The notes below the pieces were generated by a model. That model saw only the letters and a list, made by a program, of their open reading frames with translations, was not told the DNA's origin and did no database searches. Shown here piece by piece: positions 14,693-23,646 of a stretch of DNA of 64,000 nucleotides; positions within the stretch are counted from its first letter, which is position 1; each line of letters starts with the position of its first letter. A program made the translations under genes and the position numbers. This DNA is from Alphaproteobacteria bacterium UBA3612. GTDB taxonomy: Bacteria > Pseudomonadota > Alphaproteobacteria > Sphingomonadales > Sphingomonadaceae. Location: the NCBI GenBank assembly GCA_002375465.1, contig DFLT01000012.1, positions 124,485 to 188,484 on the forward strand, written 5' to 3'.

Positions 14693-16675
14693 TCAGGCGT
14701 CGATGGCTTCTTCGTCCAGTTCGCGGGCATGTTCCTGAATGAACCGGAAGCGCATGGCCGGGTCTTTCCCCATCAGCCGCTCGACCAGATCTGCGACCGG
14801 CGCGCGGTCCTCATAACCCTGCGGCAGCGTGACCCGGATCAGGGTCCGCTTCGCCGGATCCATGGTTGTCTCCTTCAATTGCGCCGGGCTCATCTCGCCC
14901 AGGCCCTTGAAGCGGCTTGTCTCGATCTTGCCCTTGCCGGTAAATTCCCGCGCCATCAGCTCTTCGCGGTGCGCGTCGTCGCGGGCATAGGCCACCTTGC
15001 CGCCCTGCGCGATCCGGTACAGCGGCGGCTGCGCCAGATATAGCCGCCCGCCGCGCACAAGACCGGGCATTTCCTGAAAGAAGAAGGTCATCAGCAGCGT
15101 CGCAATATGTGCGCCGTCGACATCGGCATCGGTCATGATGACGATTCGATCATAGCGGACCGCCTCGTCGTCATAATTCTTGCCCGCGCCGGCACCGATG
15201 GCCAGGATCAGGTCGGCGATCTCGCTATTTGCAGCGATCTTTGCCGTCGTCGAACTGGCGACGTTCAGGATCTTGCCGCGAATGGGCAGGATGGCCTGGG
15301 TGCGGCGATCGCGCGCCTGCTTGGCGCTGCCGCCCGCCGAATCGCCTTCGACGATGAACAATTCGGTTTCGGCACTGCCGCTGCCCGCCGCGCAGTCGGT
15401 CAATTTGCCGGGCAAGCGCAGGCTGCGTCTGTTCGTGGCCGTCTTGCGCTTGATCTCCTTCTCGGCCTTGCGCTTCAATCGCTCGTCGAGACGCTCCAGC
15501 GCGAAGCCCATCAACGCCTTGCCGCGATTCATGTCGTCGGACAGGAAATGATCGAAATGGTCCTTGATCGCGACCTCGACCAGGCGCGCCGCCTCCGGAC
15601 TGGTCAGGCGGTCCTTCGTCTGTGACTGGAATTGCGGCTCGCGGATGAAGACGGACAGCATGATCTCCGCACCATTGACCATATCGTCCGCGGTCAGTTG
15701 AGAGCCCTTTTTCGTGCTGGTCAGCTCGGCAAAGGCGCGAATGCCCTTGGTCAGCGCACCGCGCAGGCCGGTCTCGTGGGTGCCGCCGTCCGGCGTGGGG
15801 ATCGTGTTGCAATAATAGCTGGTCGACCCTTCGCCGTATAGCGGCCAGGCGATTGCCCACTCGACGCTGCCCTGACCGTCGGGAAACTTCGCCTTCCCGG
15901 CAAAGGGCTCGGTCGTGGCGCATTCGCGATCGTCGACAAGAACGGCAAGATGATCGGCCAGCCCGCCAGGAAACTGAAACACTGCCTCCGCTGGCACGTC
16001 ATCCGACGCCAGCTCCGGATCGCAGGACCAGCGGATCTCGACGCCGCCAAATAGATAGGCCTTCGATCGGGCGAGCCGGAACAGGCGCGCCGGCTTCAGT
16101 CGCGCCTTTGCACCGAAAATATCGGTATCGGGCAGGAAACTGATCTTCGTTCCCCGGCGATTTGGCGCCTGGCCCGCCTCTGCCAGCGGCTCCACCACTT
16201 CACCGCGAGAGAATGTCGCGCGGTACAGCACCTTGTTGCGCGCCACCTCGACATCCAGCCGCTCGGACAGCGCATTTACGACACTGACACCGACGCCGTG
16301 CAGCCCGCCCGACGTTTCATAGGCCTTGCCGGAAAACTTGCCGCCGGAATGCAGCATCATGAAGATGACTTCCAGTGCGCTACGACCCGGATATCGCGGA
16401 TGTTCGTCGACAGGAATGCCGCGCCCATTGTCGGTGACGGACAGGCTGCCGTCGGCGGACAGATGCAGTTCTATGCGGGTGGCATGGCCCGCCACCGCCT
16501 CGTCCATGGCATTGTCGACGACTTCATTGGCAAGGTGGTGCAGTGCGCGTTCGTCGGTACCGCCAATATACATGCCGGGTCGCCGCCTGACCGGTTCCAG
16601 ACCCTCCAGAACCTCGATCTGGTCGGCATTGTAATCAGTGGACTGAGGCCCGCCCCCGGTAAAAAGATCGCTCAT
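14693..16675 (-). CDS. parE: DNA topoisomerase IV subunit B
   Basis: ATPase subunit of topoisomerase IV (660 aa), which decatenates replicated chromosomes. The GHKL ATP-binding domain is at the N-terminus (ALHHLANEVVDNAMDEA, VTDNGRGIPV, GLHGVGVSVVNAL). The TOPRIM domain has EGDSAGGSAKQ and the metal-binding MTDADVDGAHI. Length and the short form of the TOPRIM region favour ParE over GyrB, which is usually about 800 aa. It stands alone; no parC in the window. Confidence 0.92.
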   Translation of the reverse strand: MSDLFTGGGPQSTDYNADQIEVLEGLEPVRRRPGMYIGGTDERALHHLANEVVDNAMDEAVAGHATRIELHLSADGSLSVTDNGRGIPVDEHPRYPGRSALEVIFMMLHSGGKFSGKAYETSGGLHGVGVSVVNALSERLDVEVARNKVLYRATFSRGEVVEPLAEAGQAPNRRGTKISFLPDTDIFGAKARLKPARLFRLARSKAYLFGGVEIRWSCDPELASDDVPAEAVFQFPGGLADHLAVLVDDRECATTEPFAGKAKFPDGQGSVEWAIAWPLYGEGSTSYYCNTIPTPDGGTHETGLRGALTKGIRAFAELTSTKKGSQLTADDMVNGAEIMLSVFIREPQFQSQTKDRLTSPEAARLVEVAIKDHFDHFLSDDMNRGKALMGFALERLDERLKRKAEKEIKRKTATNRRSLRLPGKLTDCAAGSGSAETELFIVEGDSAGGSAKQARDRRTQAILPIRGKILNVASSTTAKIAANSEIADLILAIGAGAGKNYDDEAVRYDRIVIMTDADVDGAHIATLLMTFFFQEMPGLVRGGRLYLAQPPLYRIAQGGKVAYARDDAHREELMAREFTGKGKIETSRFKGLGEMSPAQLKETTMDPAKRTLIRVTLPQGYEDRAPVADLVERLMGKDPAMRFRFIQEHARELDEEAIDA

Positions 16676-16784
16676 GCGCGAACCTATAGGCGGCGCCGCG
16701 CTCGCTCGCTACCTTTGTCGGATACGCCTTCGCGGATTCACTCCTCCCTGACGCAGCAATCGCAGAGCCTAACATTCTTGGGGG

Positions 16785-16815
16785 TTGAATCATTTATGCT
16801 GCATTGCAATATACA
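16785..16815 (+). promoter_or_regulatory. Candidate promoter of the 16.8-kb sRNA
   Basis: TTGAAT (16785-16790) and TATACA (16810-16815) resemble -35 and -10 hexamers with a 19-base spacer, slightly long. It would place the RNA start near 16820, at the base of the first hairpin. Confidence 0.35.
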
Positions 16816-16817
16816 AG

Positions 16818-16885
16818 GTGCTCGAAAGAGCGATCCTCCCCAAGGATTGACTGGGCCGGCCTGGCAACGGGTCGGCCCTTTTTTT
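16818..16885 (+). ncRNA. Candidate small RNA with three hairpins and anti-SD loop
   Basis: In the 386-base stretch without a protein gene between parE and the porin, three consecutive hairpins lie in about 68 bases. First GCTC-GAAA-GAGC (16820-16831), a GNRA tetraloop. Second ATCC-TCCCCAA-GGAT (16833-16847), whose loop presents UCCCC, complementary to Shine-Dalgarno sequences. Third GGGCCG (16853-16858) with CGGCCC (16873-16878), followed by seven T. This is the architecture of a short trans-acting sRNA: a C-rich loop and an intrinsic terminator. I cannot assign a known Rfam family by eye. The same terminator could alternatively belong to a leader of the porin gene, but the porin start is 177 bases further on. 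Confidence 0.6.
16853..16885 (+). terminator. Rho-independent terminator of the candidate sRNA
   Basis: Six-bp GC stem GGGCCG/CGGCCC, with a partly paired inner loop, followed directly by seven T. No upstream plus-strand protein gene exists for it to serve, which supports a non-coding transcript. Confidence 0.8.
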
Positions 16886-16989
16886 ATGTTAACTATACTG
16901 TTGCGTATGTGCATCACTTTTAGGCTTTGTGTTTTTGTGCCCAGAAAATAGACTTGTGCATCGCAATGTAATCGGCAATGTAACGATCA

Positions 16990-17010
16990 GGCGGTCGAAA
17001 AAGAACCGCC
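16990..17010 (+). other. Hairpin in the 5' leader of the TorF porin gene
   Basis: GGCGGT (16990-16995) pairs perfectly with ACCGCC (17005-17010) over a 9-base A-rich loop, 51 bases before the porin start. It is likely in the mRNA leader and may stabilise it or be a regulatory target. The AGAAGGG ribosome-binding site lies downstream and is not sequestered. Confidence 0.45.
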
Positions 17011-17061
17011 AACCCCTTCCGGGCGAGCAGCTTCTGGCTGAACATAGAGAAGGGTTAAAGC

Positions 17062-17904
17062 ATGAAGATCTTCGGACATCCCAAAGGGATTCTGGCACTT
17101 GCACTTGTTGCAGGCGCGGCGGGTATCGGCACTGCAGCGAGTGCGCAGGACACGGGCCTGGAGGCCGCCACAGATACCTCCATTCCCTCCGACTGGTCGC
17201 TATCCGGAAATGTCGGTTTCGTGACCGATTATCGTTTCCGCGGCATTTCTTTCTCTGACGAGAATCTTGCGGTCCAAGGCGGCCTCGACATCGCCCATTC
17301 CTCCGGCTTTTATCTCGGCACATGGGCATCCAGCCTGGGCGGATACGGCACCTATGGCGGCCCCAATCTGGAGGTCGACCTTTACGGTGGCTATGGCGGC
17401 TCCCTCGGCGGGGTTGGCACTTATGACATTGGCGTCATCTATTACCTCTATCCCGGCGGCGCGGGTAATAACGACTATATCGAATTTTACGGTTCGCTGG
17501 GCGCAGAGGTTGGCCCCTTTGCCGCCACGGTGGGCACGGCATGGAACCCCGATCAGGATTCGCTCGGCGGCGATAATATCTACGTCTACGGCGATTTGGG
17601 TACCGACATTCCGGGAACGCCGTTCAGCCTTGCCGGCCATCTGGGATATAGCAACGGATCGATGGGCTTCGGCGGTTCCGGGATAGCGCCCGACGGCACG
17701 TTCGCTTCCTATGACGATGATTATCTGGACTGGTCGGTCGGCGTCTCCACAGAGCTGTTCGGCCTCTCGCTCGGCCTTACCTACCTCGATACCAATATCA
17801 GCAAGACCCGCGAGAATGTCGTGGGTACGCGCGTCACGGGGGGATCTGGCGATCCCTATGTGGCCGATGACCAGCTTGTCGCATCCCTGGGCTATAGTTT
17901 CTAG
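17062..17904 (+). CDS. TorF-family putative outer-membrane porin
   Basis: Outer-membrane beta-barrel of 280 aa with a signal peptide (cleavage after ASAQ, about residue 30) and a C-terminal phenylalanine (LVASLGYSF). The segment SGNVGFVTDYRFRGISFSD is the hallmark start of the TorF/Gcw_chp family, whose members are abundant in sphingomonads. Glycine- and aromatic-rich beta strands follow. A strong SD (AGAAGGG) precedes the ATG. A GC-rich hairpin terminates it before cckA. Substrate unknown. Confidence 0.85.
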   Translation: MKIFGHPKGILALALVAGAAGIGTAASAQDTGLEAATDTSIPSDWSLSGNVGFVTDYRFRGISFSDENLAVQGGLDIAHSSGFYLGTWASSLGGYGTYGGPNLEVDLYGGYGGSLGGVGTYDIGVIYYLYPGGAGNNDYIEFYGSLGAEVGPFAATVGTAWNPDQDSLGGDNIYVYGDLGTDIPGTPFSLAGHLGYSNGSMGFGGSGIAPDGTFASYDDDYLDWSVGVSTELFGLSLGLTYLDTNISKTRENVVGTRVTGGSGDPYVADDQLVASLGYSF

Positions 17905-17923
17905 CACCAGGTGTCCGCGGGGG

Positions 17924-17963
17924 TGGGGGACGGCGCGCGGGAGGGCGCGACGTCCCCCAATTT
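17924..17963 (+). terminator. Terminator after the TorF porin gene
   Basis: TGGGGGACG (17924-17932) pairs perfectly with CGTCCCCCA (17951-17959), with an inner GCGC/GCGC stem, followed by a short ATTT. Strong hairpin, short T-tract. Confidence 0.7.
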
Positions 17964-18024
17964 CTGTTCCTGTTTCCGCGCGCGACATTGACGTCGCCTC
18001 TGGCGTCCTGCGAAGAGCGGAACC

Positions 18025-20517
18025 ATGACATCCAACATTGCTCCTGTTCGGGCCGACCAGATGCCGGATCCCACCGAATGGCCGCGCGTGCCGACTGTGC
18101 AGCGCAATATGTGGACCACAATCGCGATTGCGGTGATCGCCGCTTTGGGGTCCGCAGCTCTGGTGGGTTACGCGCTCGGGATCTGGGAGTTCGCGGCCTT
18201 GTTTGCCGCGCTGGTGGTCGCCAGTGGGGCCATCGGCTATTTCGCCGCGCTCGGCCGGTCGCGCAGGGGCGGTGGCCGTATCGACTGGGCGCTTGTACGT
18301 GCAGCGCTCGAATCTCAACAGGTGGCACTCGCAATCACCGACAGGGAGGGGCGCCTGGTCAGTGCCAATGCCGCCTATGGCGCCCGTGCAAATGGTTTTC
18401 CCGCGCCGACGGAGCTTGCCCTGCGTGAAGGCGTGGGGGACGCGGCGGTGCTTGCCGCCGCCAATGCTGCACGACGCGACGGCAGCGGCTTCGCCGATAT
18501 TTCCGTCACCGGCGATGACGGGATCAGCCGGCGCCTGCGAATCACCGTTCGTCCTGCCGAGCAGGGCCGGGATTATCTGCTGTGGACCCTGCGGCGCGAT
18601 CGCACCGACAAGGCGCTGGATGACACGAGGGAGATGATCGAGGGGCCGCTTGGCGGCTGGTTCGGCAGTGCGGGTATCCTCGCGGCGATGGCAGGCGGCG
18701 ATGGGCGCGTTCTCGCCAGTAATCATGCCTTCATGCAATATATTGGCGAACAACCGGCCGGAACGTCGTTAAATCTCGGAAATCTCGTCGATGTGGATGA
18801 CGAGGGGGATCATTGGCTGATCTGCCGCTCGGGAACGGGGGACCCAGATCGTCTGCCCGTCCTGGTTACTCGCCTGCCGTTGACGGCCGAGGCGGCGCGG
18901 GTGGCGGAGGGTGCACCGACCATTGCCGAAGGAGAGGACGATGTTGAGCCCGATGCGGGCGCCTTTCTTTTCCTGCTGCGGGAACGGGAAACACCGCAGG
19001 TGGCCGCCGCCGCCATACCGACCGATCTCCCGGCTTTGATGGGCGTTTTGCCGATCGGACTGGCGCTGACCGACCGGGATGGCCAGCTTAAATATATGAA
19101 CGATGCGTTCCGCGCGGCGGCGGGCGTAACCGAGGATATGAACCGCGGCTTGTTATATCCCAGCGATCTCGTTGGAAAAGATGACAAGTCGGCGGTCGCC
19201 GATATGGTCCGCCGCGCCGCCTCCAGTTCCGAGGGCGTGCGGGATCTTCGCGTTCGTCTGAAGCATCGCCCCGACGAACCGGTGGTGCTGACCATCGGCC
19301 GCGCGCCGTGGCAGGAAGGGCCCGCCGTGGTCCTGTCTCTAAAGGACAATCGCGAACAAATGCGTCTGGAGCGCCAGATCACCCAGGCGACGAAAATGCA
19401 GGCCGTGGGGCAATTGGCGGGCGGCGTTGCGCACGACTTCAATAATATCCTGACGGCGATCATTGGCTATTGCGATCTGATGATGATGCGCCACAGCCCT
19501 GGCGATCCGGATTTCGACGACATCAATCAGGTCCGTCAGAACGCCAACCGCGCGGCAAATCTCGTGCGCCAGCTTCTGGCCTTCAGCCGTCAGCAGACCT
19601 TGCGACCGCAGCTGTTGCAGGTGTCCGATATTGTCGGCGAGTTGTCCCACCTCCTGAAACGGTTGCTGGGCGAACGTGTCAAATTGACCGTCGATCATGG
19701 CCGCGGGCTTGCCCCCGTGCGCGCCGATCCGGGCCAGATGGAGCAGGTGATCGTAAACCTCGCCGTCAACTCCAGGGATGCCATGCCGGACGGCGGCACG
19801 CTCACCATCCGGACCTTCGCCGTTACCCCCCAGGAGGCAAAGCGCCTGGCGAGAGAAGGCATGCCGCCGGCCGATTATGTCGCCATTGCCGTGTGCGACA
19901 CCGGCACGGGCATCCCGGCCGAGGCGCTGCCGAAAATCTTCGAACCCTTCTTCACGACAAAGGAGGTTGGGCGCGGCACCGGACTAGGTCTTTCCACAGT
20001 CTATGGCATCGTCAAGCAATCTGGCGGCTTTATCTTCGCCGATTCGCGCGAGGGCGACGGAACGGACTTCACGATCTATCTTCCTGCGCAGGAAGCCTTG
20101 GTGGAACCCGCATCGGCTGCGGCAAGTGTAAAGCCGCGCGATACCAATTTCGGTGAAGGGACCATCCTGATTGCTGAGGACGAGGACATGGTGCGTGCCG
20201 TGGCGGAGCGGGCGCTGACCCGAAAGGGCTATGACGTGGTCTGTGCCTCCGACGGAGAGGCGGCGCTCGAAATGCTGATGGCGATGGATGCGCCGCCTGA
20301 CCTTCTCATCACCGACGTTGTTATGCCGGTCATGGATGGGCCTGCCCTCGTCGCCGCAGCGCGGGAGAAGTTTCCGCAGCTGAAAATCGTCTTCATGTCG
20401 GGCTATGCGGAGGAACAGCTGCGATCATCCCTGGAAATCGAGGACGCCGGATTTCTCGCCAAACCGTTTTCCGTCAACGATATCACGGAGAAGGTCTATC
20501 AAACGCTGAAGGGATGA
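18025..20517 (+). CDS. cckA: Hybrid histidine kinase CckA (cell-cycle regulator)
   Basis: Membrane hybrid kinase/phosphatase (830 aa) that starts the phosphorelay to CtrA through ChpT and controls cell cycle and division. Two TM helices lie at about 33-75, followed by two or three PAS-like regions (110-430), the HisKA dimerisation helix with the phospho-accepting histidine in GGVAHDFNNILT (about 468), the HATPase domain (DTGTGIP, GTGLGLSTVYGI) and a C-terminal receiver (713-830) with the phosphorylated aspartate in LLITDVVMPVMDG. The HDFNN motif and the domain order are those of CckA. gcrA, another part of the same network, is at 53.6 kb. Confidence 0.9.
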   Translation: MTSNIAPVRADQMPDPTEWPRVPTVQRNMWTTIAIAVIAALGSAALVGYALGIWEFAALFAALVVASGAIGYFAALGRSRRGGGRIDWALVRAALESQQVALAITDREGRLVSANAAYGARANGFPAPTELALREGVGDAAVLAAANAARRDGSGFADISVTGDDGISRRLRITVRPAEQGRDYLLWTLRRDRTDKALDDTREMIEGPLGGWFGSAGILAAMAGGDGRVLASNHAFMQYIGEQPAGTSLNLGNLVDVDDEGDHWLICRSGTGDPDRLPVLVTRLPLTAEAARVAEGAPTIAEGEDDVEPDAGAFLFLLRERETPQVAAAAIPTDLPALMGVLPIGLALTDRDGQLKYMNDAFRAAAGVTEDMNRGLLYPSDLVGKDDKSAVADMVRRAASSSEGVRDLRVRLKHRPDEPVVLTIGRAPWQEGPAVVLSLKDNREQMRLERQITQATKMQAVGQLAGGVAHDFNNILTAIIGYCDLMMMRHSPGDPDFDDINQVRQNANRAANLVRQLLAFSRQQTLRPQLLQVSDIVGELSHLLKRLLGERVKLTVDHGRGLAPVRADPGQMEQVIVNLAVNSRDAMPDGGTLTIRTFAVTPQEAKRLAREGMPPADYVAIAVCDTGTGIPAEALPKIFEPFFTTKEVGRGTGLGLSTVYGIVKQSGGFIFADSREGDGTDFTIYLPAQEALVEPASAAASVKPRDTNFGEGTILIAEDEDMVRAVAERALTRKGYDVVCASDGEAALEMLMAMDAPPDLLITDVVMPVMDGPALVAAAREKFPQLKIVFMSGYAEEQLRSSLEIEDAGFLAKPFSVNDITEKVYQTLKG

Positions 20518-20544
20518 CCTTCTTCCAACCCGGACGTCGTCCAG

Positions 20545-20559
20545 GAACATATAAAGAAC
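20545..20559 (+). promoter_or_regulatory. LexA (SOS) box of recA
   Basis: GAAC-ATATAAA-GAAC is an exact match to the alphaproteobacterial SOS box (GTTC-N7-GTTC on the other strand), 82 bases before the recA start. RecA is thus expected to be repressed by LexA. Confidence 0.85.
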
Positions 20560-20640
20560 TTTTTCTTGTGAAGGTAGAACAAATGCGGTACGAGCAGCTT
20601 ATGTTGAACGCCCCGAGGGGCAGGGCTAGGGAGGCTGACG

Positions 20641-21702
20641 ATGGCCGCAGCGTTAAAGATAGTGGACTCGGGAATGGATAAGCAAAAGGCTCTCGACGCA
20701 GCCCTGGCGCAGATTGATCGCGCCTTTGGCAAGGGGTCGGCAATGAAGCTGGGCCAGCAGGAAAAGGTCGAGATCGACGCAATTTCGACGGGGTCCATCG
20801 GTCTCGATCTGGCCTTGGGCGTCGGCGGGTTTCCGCGCGGGCGCATCATTGAAATCTACGGCCCGGAAAGCTCCGGTAAGACGACTTTGGCGCTACACGC
20901 CATTGCCGAGGCGCAGAAGGCAGGCGGCACGGCGGCATTCGTCGATGCGGAACATGCGCTTGATCCCATTTATGCGAAGAAGCTGGGTGTCGATACGGCA
21001 GAGCTGATCGTTTCCCAGCCAGATACGGGCGAACAGGCGCTGGAAATCGTCGATACCCTCGTTCGCTCCAATGCGGTCGACATTCTCGTCGTCGATTCCG
21101 TCGCGGCGCTGACTCCGCGGGCCGAGATCGAGGGGGAAATGGGCGACAGCCATGTCGGCTTGCAGGCCCGGTTGATGTCGCAGGCGCTGCGCAAGCTGAC
21201 GGGGTCCATCAACCGTTCACGCACGACCGTCGTCTTCATCAATCAGGTACGCATGAAAATCGGCGTCATGTACGGCAATCCGGAAACGACTACGGGCGGC
21301 AATGCGCTGAAATTCTATGCCTCCTGCCGCCTCGATATTCGCCGCATCGGTCAGATCAAGGATCGCGATGAAGTCGTTGGCAACACGACGCGGGTGAAGG
21401 TCGTCAAGAACAAGGTGGCGCCCCCGTTCCGGCAGGTGGAATTCGACATCATGTATGGCGAAGGCATTTCAAAGACCGGTGAAATCCTCGACCTCGGTGT
21501 AAAGGCCGGAATCGTCGAAAAGTCGGGTGCATGGTTTAGTCATGATTCCACGCGCATCGGTCAGGGACGTGAAAATTCCAAAACCTTCCTCAACGACAAT
21601 CCCGAATTTCTGGCCAAGATCGAGGCGGCCATCCGCGGCAAATCGACGGAAGTCGACGGCGCGCTGCTGGATGGTAAGGAAGAAGAGGCTGAGGACGCCT
21701 GA
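20641..21702 (+). CDS. recA: Recombinase RecA
   Basis: ATP-dependent strand-exchange protein (353 aa) for homologous recombination and SOS induction (it stimulates LexA self-cleavage). Walker A GPESSGKTT and the Walker B region DILVVDSVAAL are present, as are the RecA signature ALRKLTGSINRSRT and the acidic C-terminus (EEEAEDA). Start ATG 20641 with GGGAGG nearby. An SOS box lies upstream and a hairpin terminator downstream. Confidence 0.98.
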   Translation: MAAALKIVDSGMDKQKALDAALAQIDRAFGKGSAMKLGQQEKVEIDAISTGSIGLDLALGVGGFPRGRIIEIYGPESSGKTTLALHAIAEAQKAGGTAAFVDAEHALDPIYAKKLGVDTAELIVSQPDTGEQALEIVDTLVRSNAVDILVVDSVAALTPRAEIEGEMGDSHVGLQARLMSQALRKLTGSINRSRTTVVFINQVRMKIGVMYGNPETTTGGNALKFYASCRLDIRRIGQIKDRDEVVGNTTRVKVVKNKVAPPFRQVEFDIMYGEGISKTGEILDLGVKAGIVEKSGAWFSHDSTRIGQGRENSKTFLNDNPEFLAKIEAAIRGKSTEVDGALLDGKEEEAEDA

Positions 21703-21742
21703 TCGGCACCTCCGCCTGATCTCGTTGAGATGGTAAATGCTT

Positions 21743-21773
21743 ACGGGGCCGGGTCCAGGCGGATCTGCCCCGT
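21743..21773 (+). terminator. Terminator after recA
   Basis: ACGGGGC (21743-21749) pairs with GCCCCGT (21767-21773) across a 17-base loop, followed by the T-rich TTGCGTTTG. It separates recA from the ABC transporter gene. Confidence 0.65.
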
Positions 21774-21824
21774 TTGCGTTTGTAGTCTCGACGATCGTCC
21801 TGCACAGCTTTAAGTGCCGCTCGA

Positions 21825-23606
21825 ATGGCTGATATCCCCACCGCCGATTTGCCGCCAAAGAGCCGTAAATTCTCGCGTCTCAAGATCGTCTGGGACTTTG
21901 CACGCGCGTACCCGATGCAGATCGTGGTTTCGCTGCTGGCCCTGATCGTCGCGGCCAGCGCGACGCTTGCCATACCGCAGGGACTGAAGCTGGTTGTCGA
22001 CCGCGGCTTCGGCAATGAAGACCCTGCGGCTATCGCGCCATATTTCCTGGGCCTGATTGCCATCGTCATCGTCATGGCAATCGCAACCGGTGTCCGGTTC
22101 TATTTCGTTTCCTGGCTGGGCGAACGGGTGGTTGCCGACTTGCGCGTTGCCGTCCATCGCAACCTTCTGTCCCTCGACCCCGCCTATTTCGAGGAGAACC
22201 GCCCCTCGGAGATCGCCAGTCGGCTCACCGCCGACACATCCGTCATCGAACAGGTAGTCGGAACCAGTTTTTCCATTGCGCTCAGAAACACGTTCATGGG
22301 GCTGGGCGGGATCGTTTATCTGTTCTACCTCAGTCCGAAACTGACTGGTCTCATCCTTCTCGTCATCCCACTGACGATTGGCCCGATCATTCTTCTGGGC
22401 CGTAAGGTGCAGAACCTCAGCCGCACCAGTCAGGATCGTATCGCTGACGTCGGGGCGATCATTTCCGAAACTCTGGGTGCGATCAAAATCGTTCAGGCAT
22501 TCACGCAGGAACCGCGGGAAAGCCGCAGGTTTGCCACTGCCGTCGATGACGCTTTTGCTGCCGCCCGCCGCCGCATTCGTATCCGTGCGCTGCTAACAGG
22601 GGTGGTCATTCTGCTGATCTTTTCGGCGATCACCCTCGTCTTGTGGCAGGGCGCGGTGGACGTCATTACCGGCCGCATTACCGGCGGTACAATCACCGCC
22701 TTCGTCTTCGCCAGCGCGCTCGTTGCGGGTGCGTTCGGCGCCCTCACCGAGGTTTATGGCGACGTCATGCGCGGCGCGGGTGCGGCGGGGCGACTGGCAG
22801 AGCTCCTGGCCCAGATTCCCGCCATCCGCCCTCCCGAAACGCCAATTGCCTTGCCTGCCTCTGGAATGGGCAGGGTGGAATTCCGCGACGTCACCTTTCT
22901 TTACCCGACGAAGCCGGGTGTCGCGGCGATCAAAAATTTCGATCTGAAGGTAGCGGCGGGTGAAACCGTTGCTGTAGTCGGACCCTCAGGCGCTGGGAAA
23001 TCCACTCTGTTTCAACTTGTTCAGCGATTCTACGACCCGCAGGAGGGCAGCATCCTGGTGGACGGCGTCGCCATCGACGAGGTGAGCCCGTTCGACCTCC
23101 GTTCGCGTCTCTCGGTGGTCCCGCAGGAAACCGTCGTCTTCGCCGCGACGGCGGGACAGAACATCGCCTATGGCCGTCCGGACGCCAGCGAAGAACAAAT
23201 TTGGGAGGCGGCGAGAAACGCGAACGCCGACGGCTTTCTGCGCGCTCTCCCTGAGGGGCTCGACACATTTATGGGCGAGGCCGGCACCCGCCTGTCGGGC
23301 GGCCAGCGGCAACGAATCGCCATTGCGCGGGCGATCCTGCGCGACGCCCCCATTCTGCTTCTCGACGAGGCGACGAGCGCTCTCGACGCTGAGTCCGAAC
23401 GGGATGTCCAACTTGCGCTGGAGCGTCTTATGCAGGGACGCACCACGCTCGTCATTGCGCACCGGCTTGCCACCGTCCGCAATGCAGATCGCATCGTTGT
23501 CATGGATGAGGGGCGGATCGTCGCAGAGGGAACCCACGACCAGTTGATGCGCCATGATGGCCTTTATGCCCGCTTGGCAAGGTTGCAGTTCGACGACGCC
23601 GCCTGA
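21825..23606 (+). CDS. MsbA-like ABC exporter (fused permease and ATPase)
   Basis: Half-transporter of 593 aa. The N-terminal six-helix transmembrane domain (about 25-320) is fused to a C-terminal ATP-binding domain (about 350-593) with Walker A VGPSGAGKST, signature LSGGQRQRIAIARA, Walker B ILLLDEATSALD and the H-loop IAHRLATV. The homodimer would export lipids or a hydrophobic compound. The family includes MsbA; no lipid A gene adjoins it, so the substrate is open. Monocistronic, downstream of recA. Confidence 0.9.
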   Translation: MADIPTADLPPKSRKFSRLKIVWDFARAYPMQIVVSLLALIVAASATLAIPQGLKLVVDRGFGNEDPAAIAPYFLGLIAIVIVMAIATGVRFYFVSWLGERVVADLRVAVHRNLLSLDPAYFEENRPSEIASRLTADTSVIEQVVGTSFSIALRNTFMGLGGIVYLFYLSPKLTGLILLVIPLTIGPIILLGRKVQNLSRTSQDRIADVGAIISETLGAIKIVQAFTQEPRESRRFATAVDDAFAAARRRIRIRALLTGVVILLIFSAITLVLWQGAVDVITGRITGGTITAFVFASALVAGAFGALTEVYGDVMRGAGAAGRLAELLAQIPAIRPPETPIALPASGMGRVEFRDVTFLYPTKPGVAAIKNFDLKVAAGETVAVVGPSGAGKSTLFQLVQRFYDPQEGSILVDGVAIDEVSPFDLRSRLSVVPQETVVFAATAGQNIAYGRPDASEEQIWEAARNANADGFLRALPEGLDTFMGEAGTRLSGGQRQRIAIARAILRDAPILLLDEATSALDAESERDVQLALERLMQGRTTLVIAHRLATVRNADRIVVMDEGRIVAEGTHDQLMRHDGLYARLARLQFDDAA

Positions 23607-23646
23607 GGCACCCGACGCCTGCAACCCGCGCTAATAGCGCTTCGGC

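Noticed and set aside
17200..18753. Long open frame on the minus strand opposite the porin and cckA
   Set aside because: It is antisense to two well-recognised genes and its translation has no family resemblance; GC-rich third positions often keep antisense frames open.
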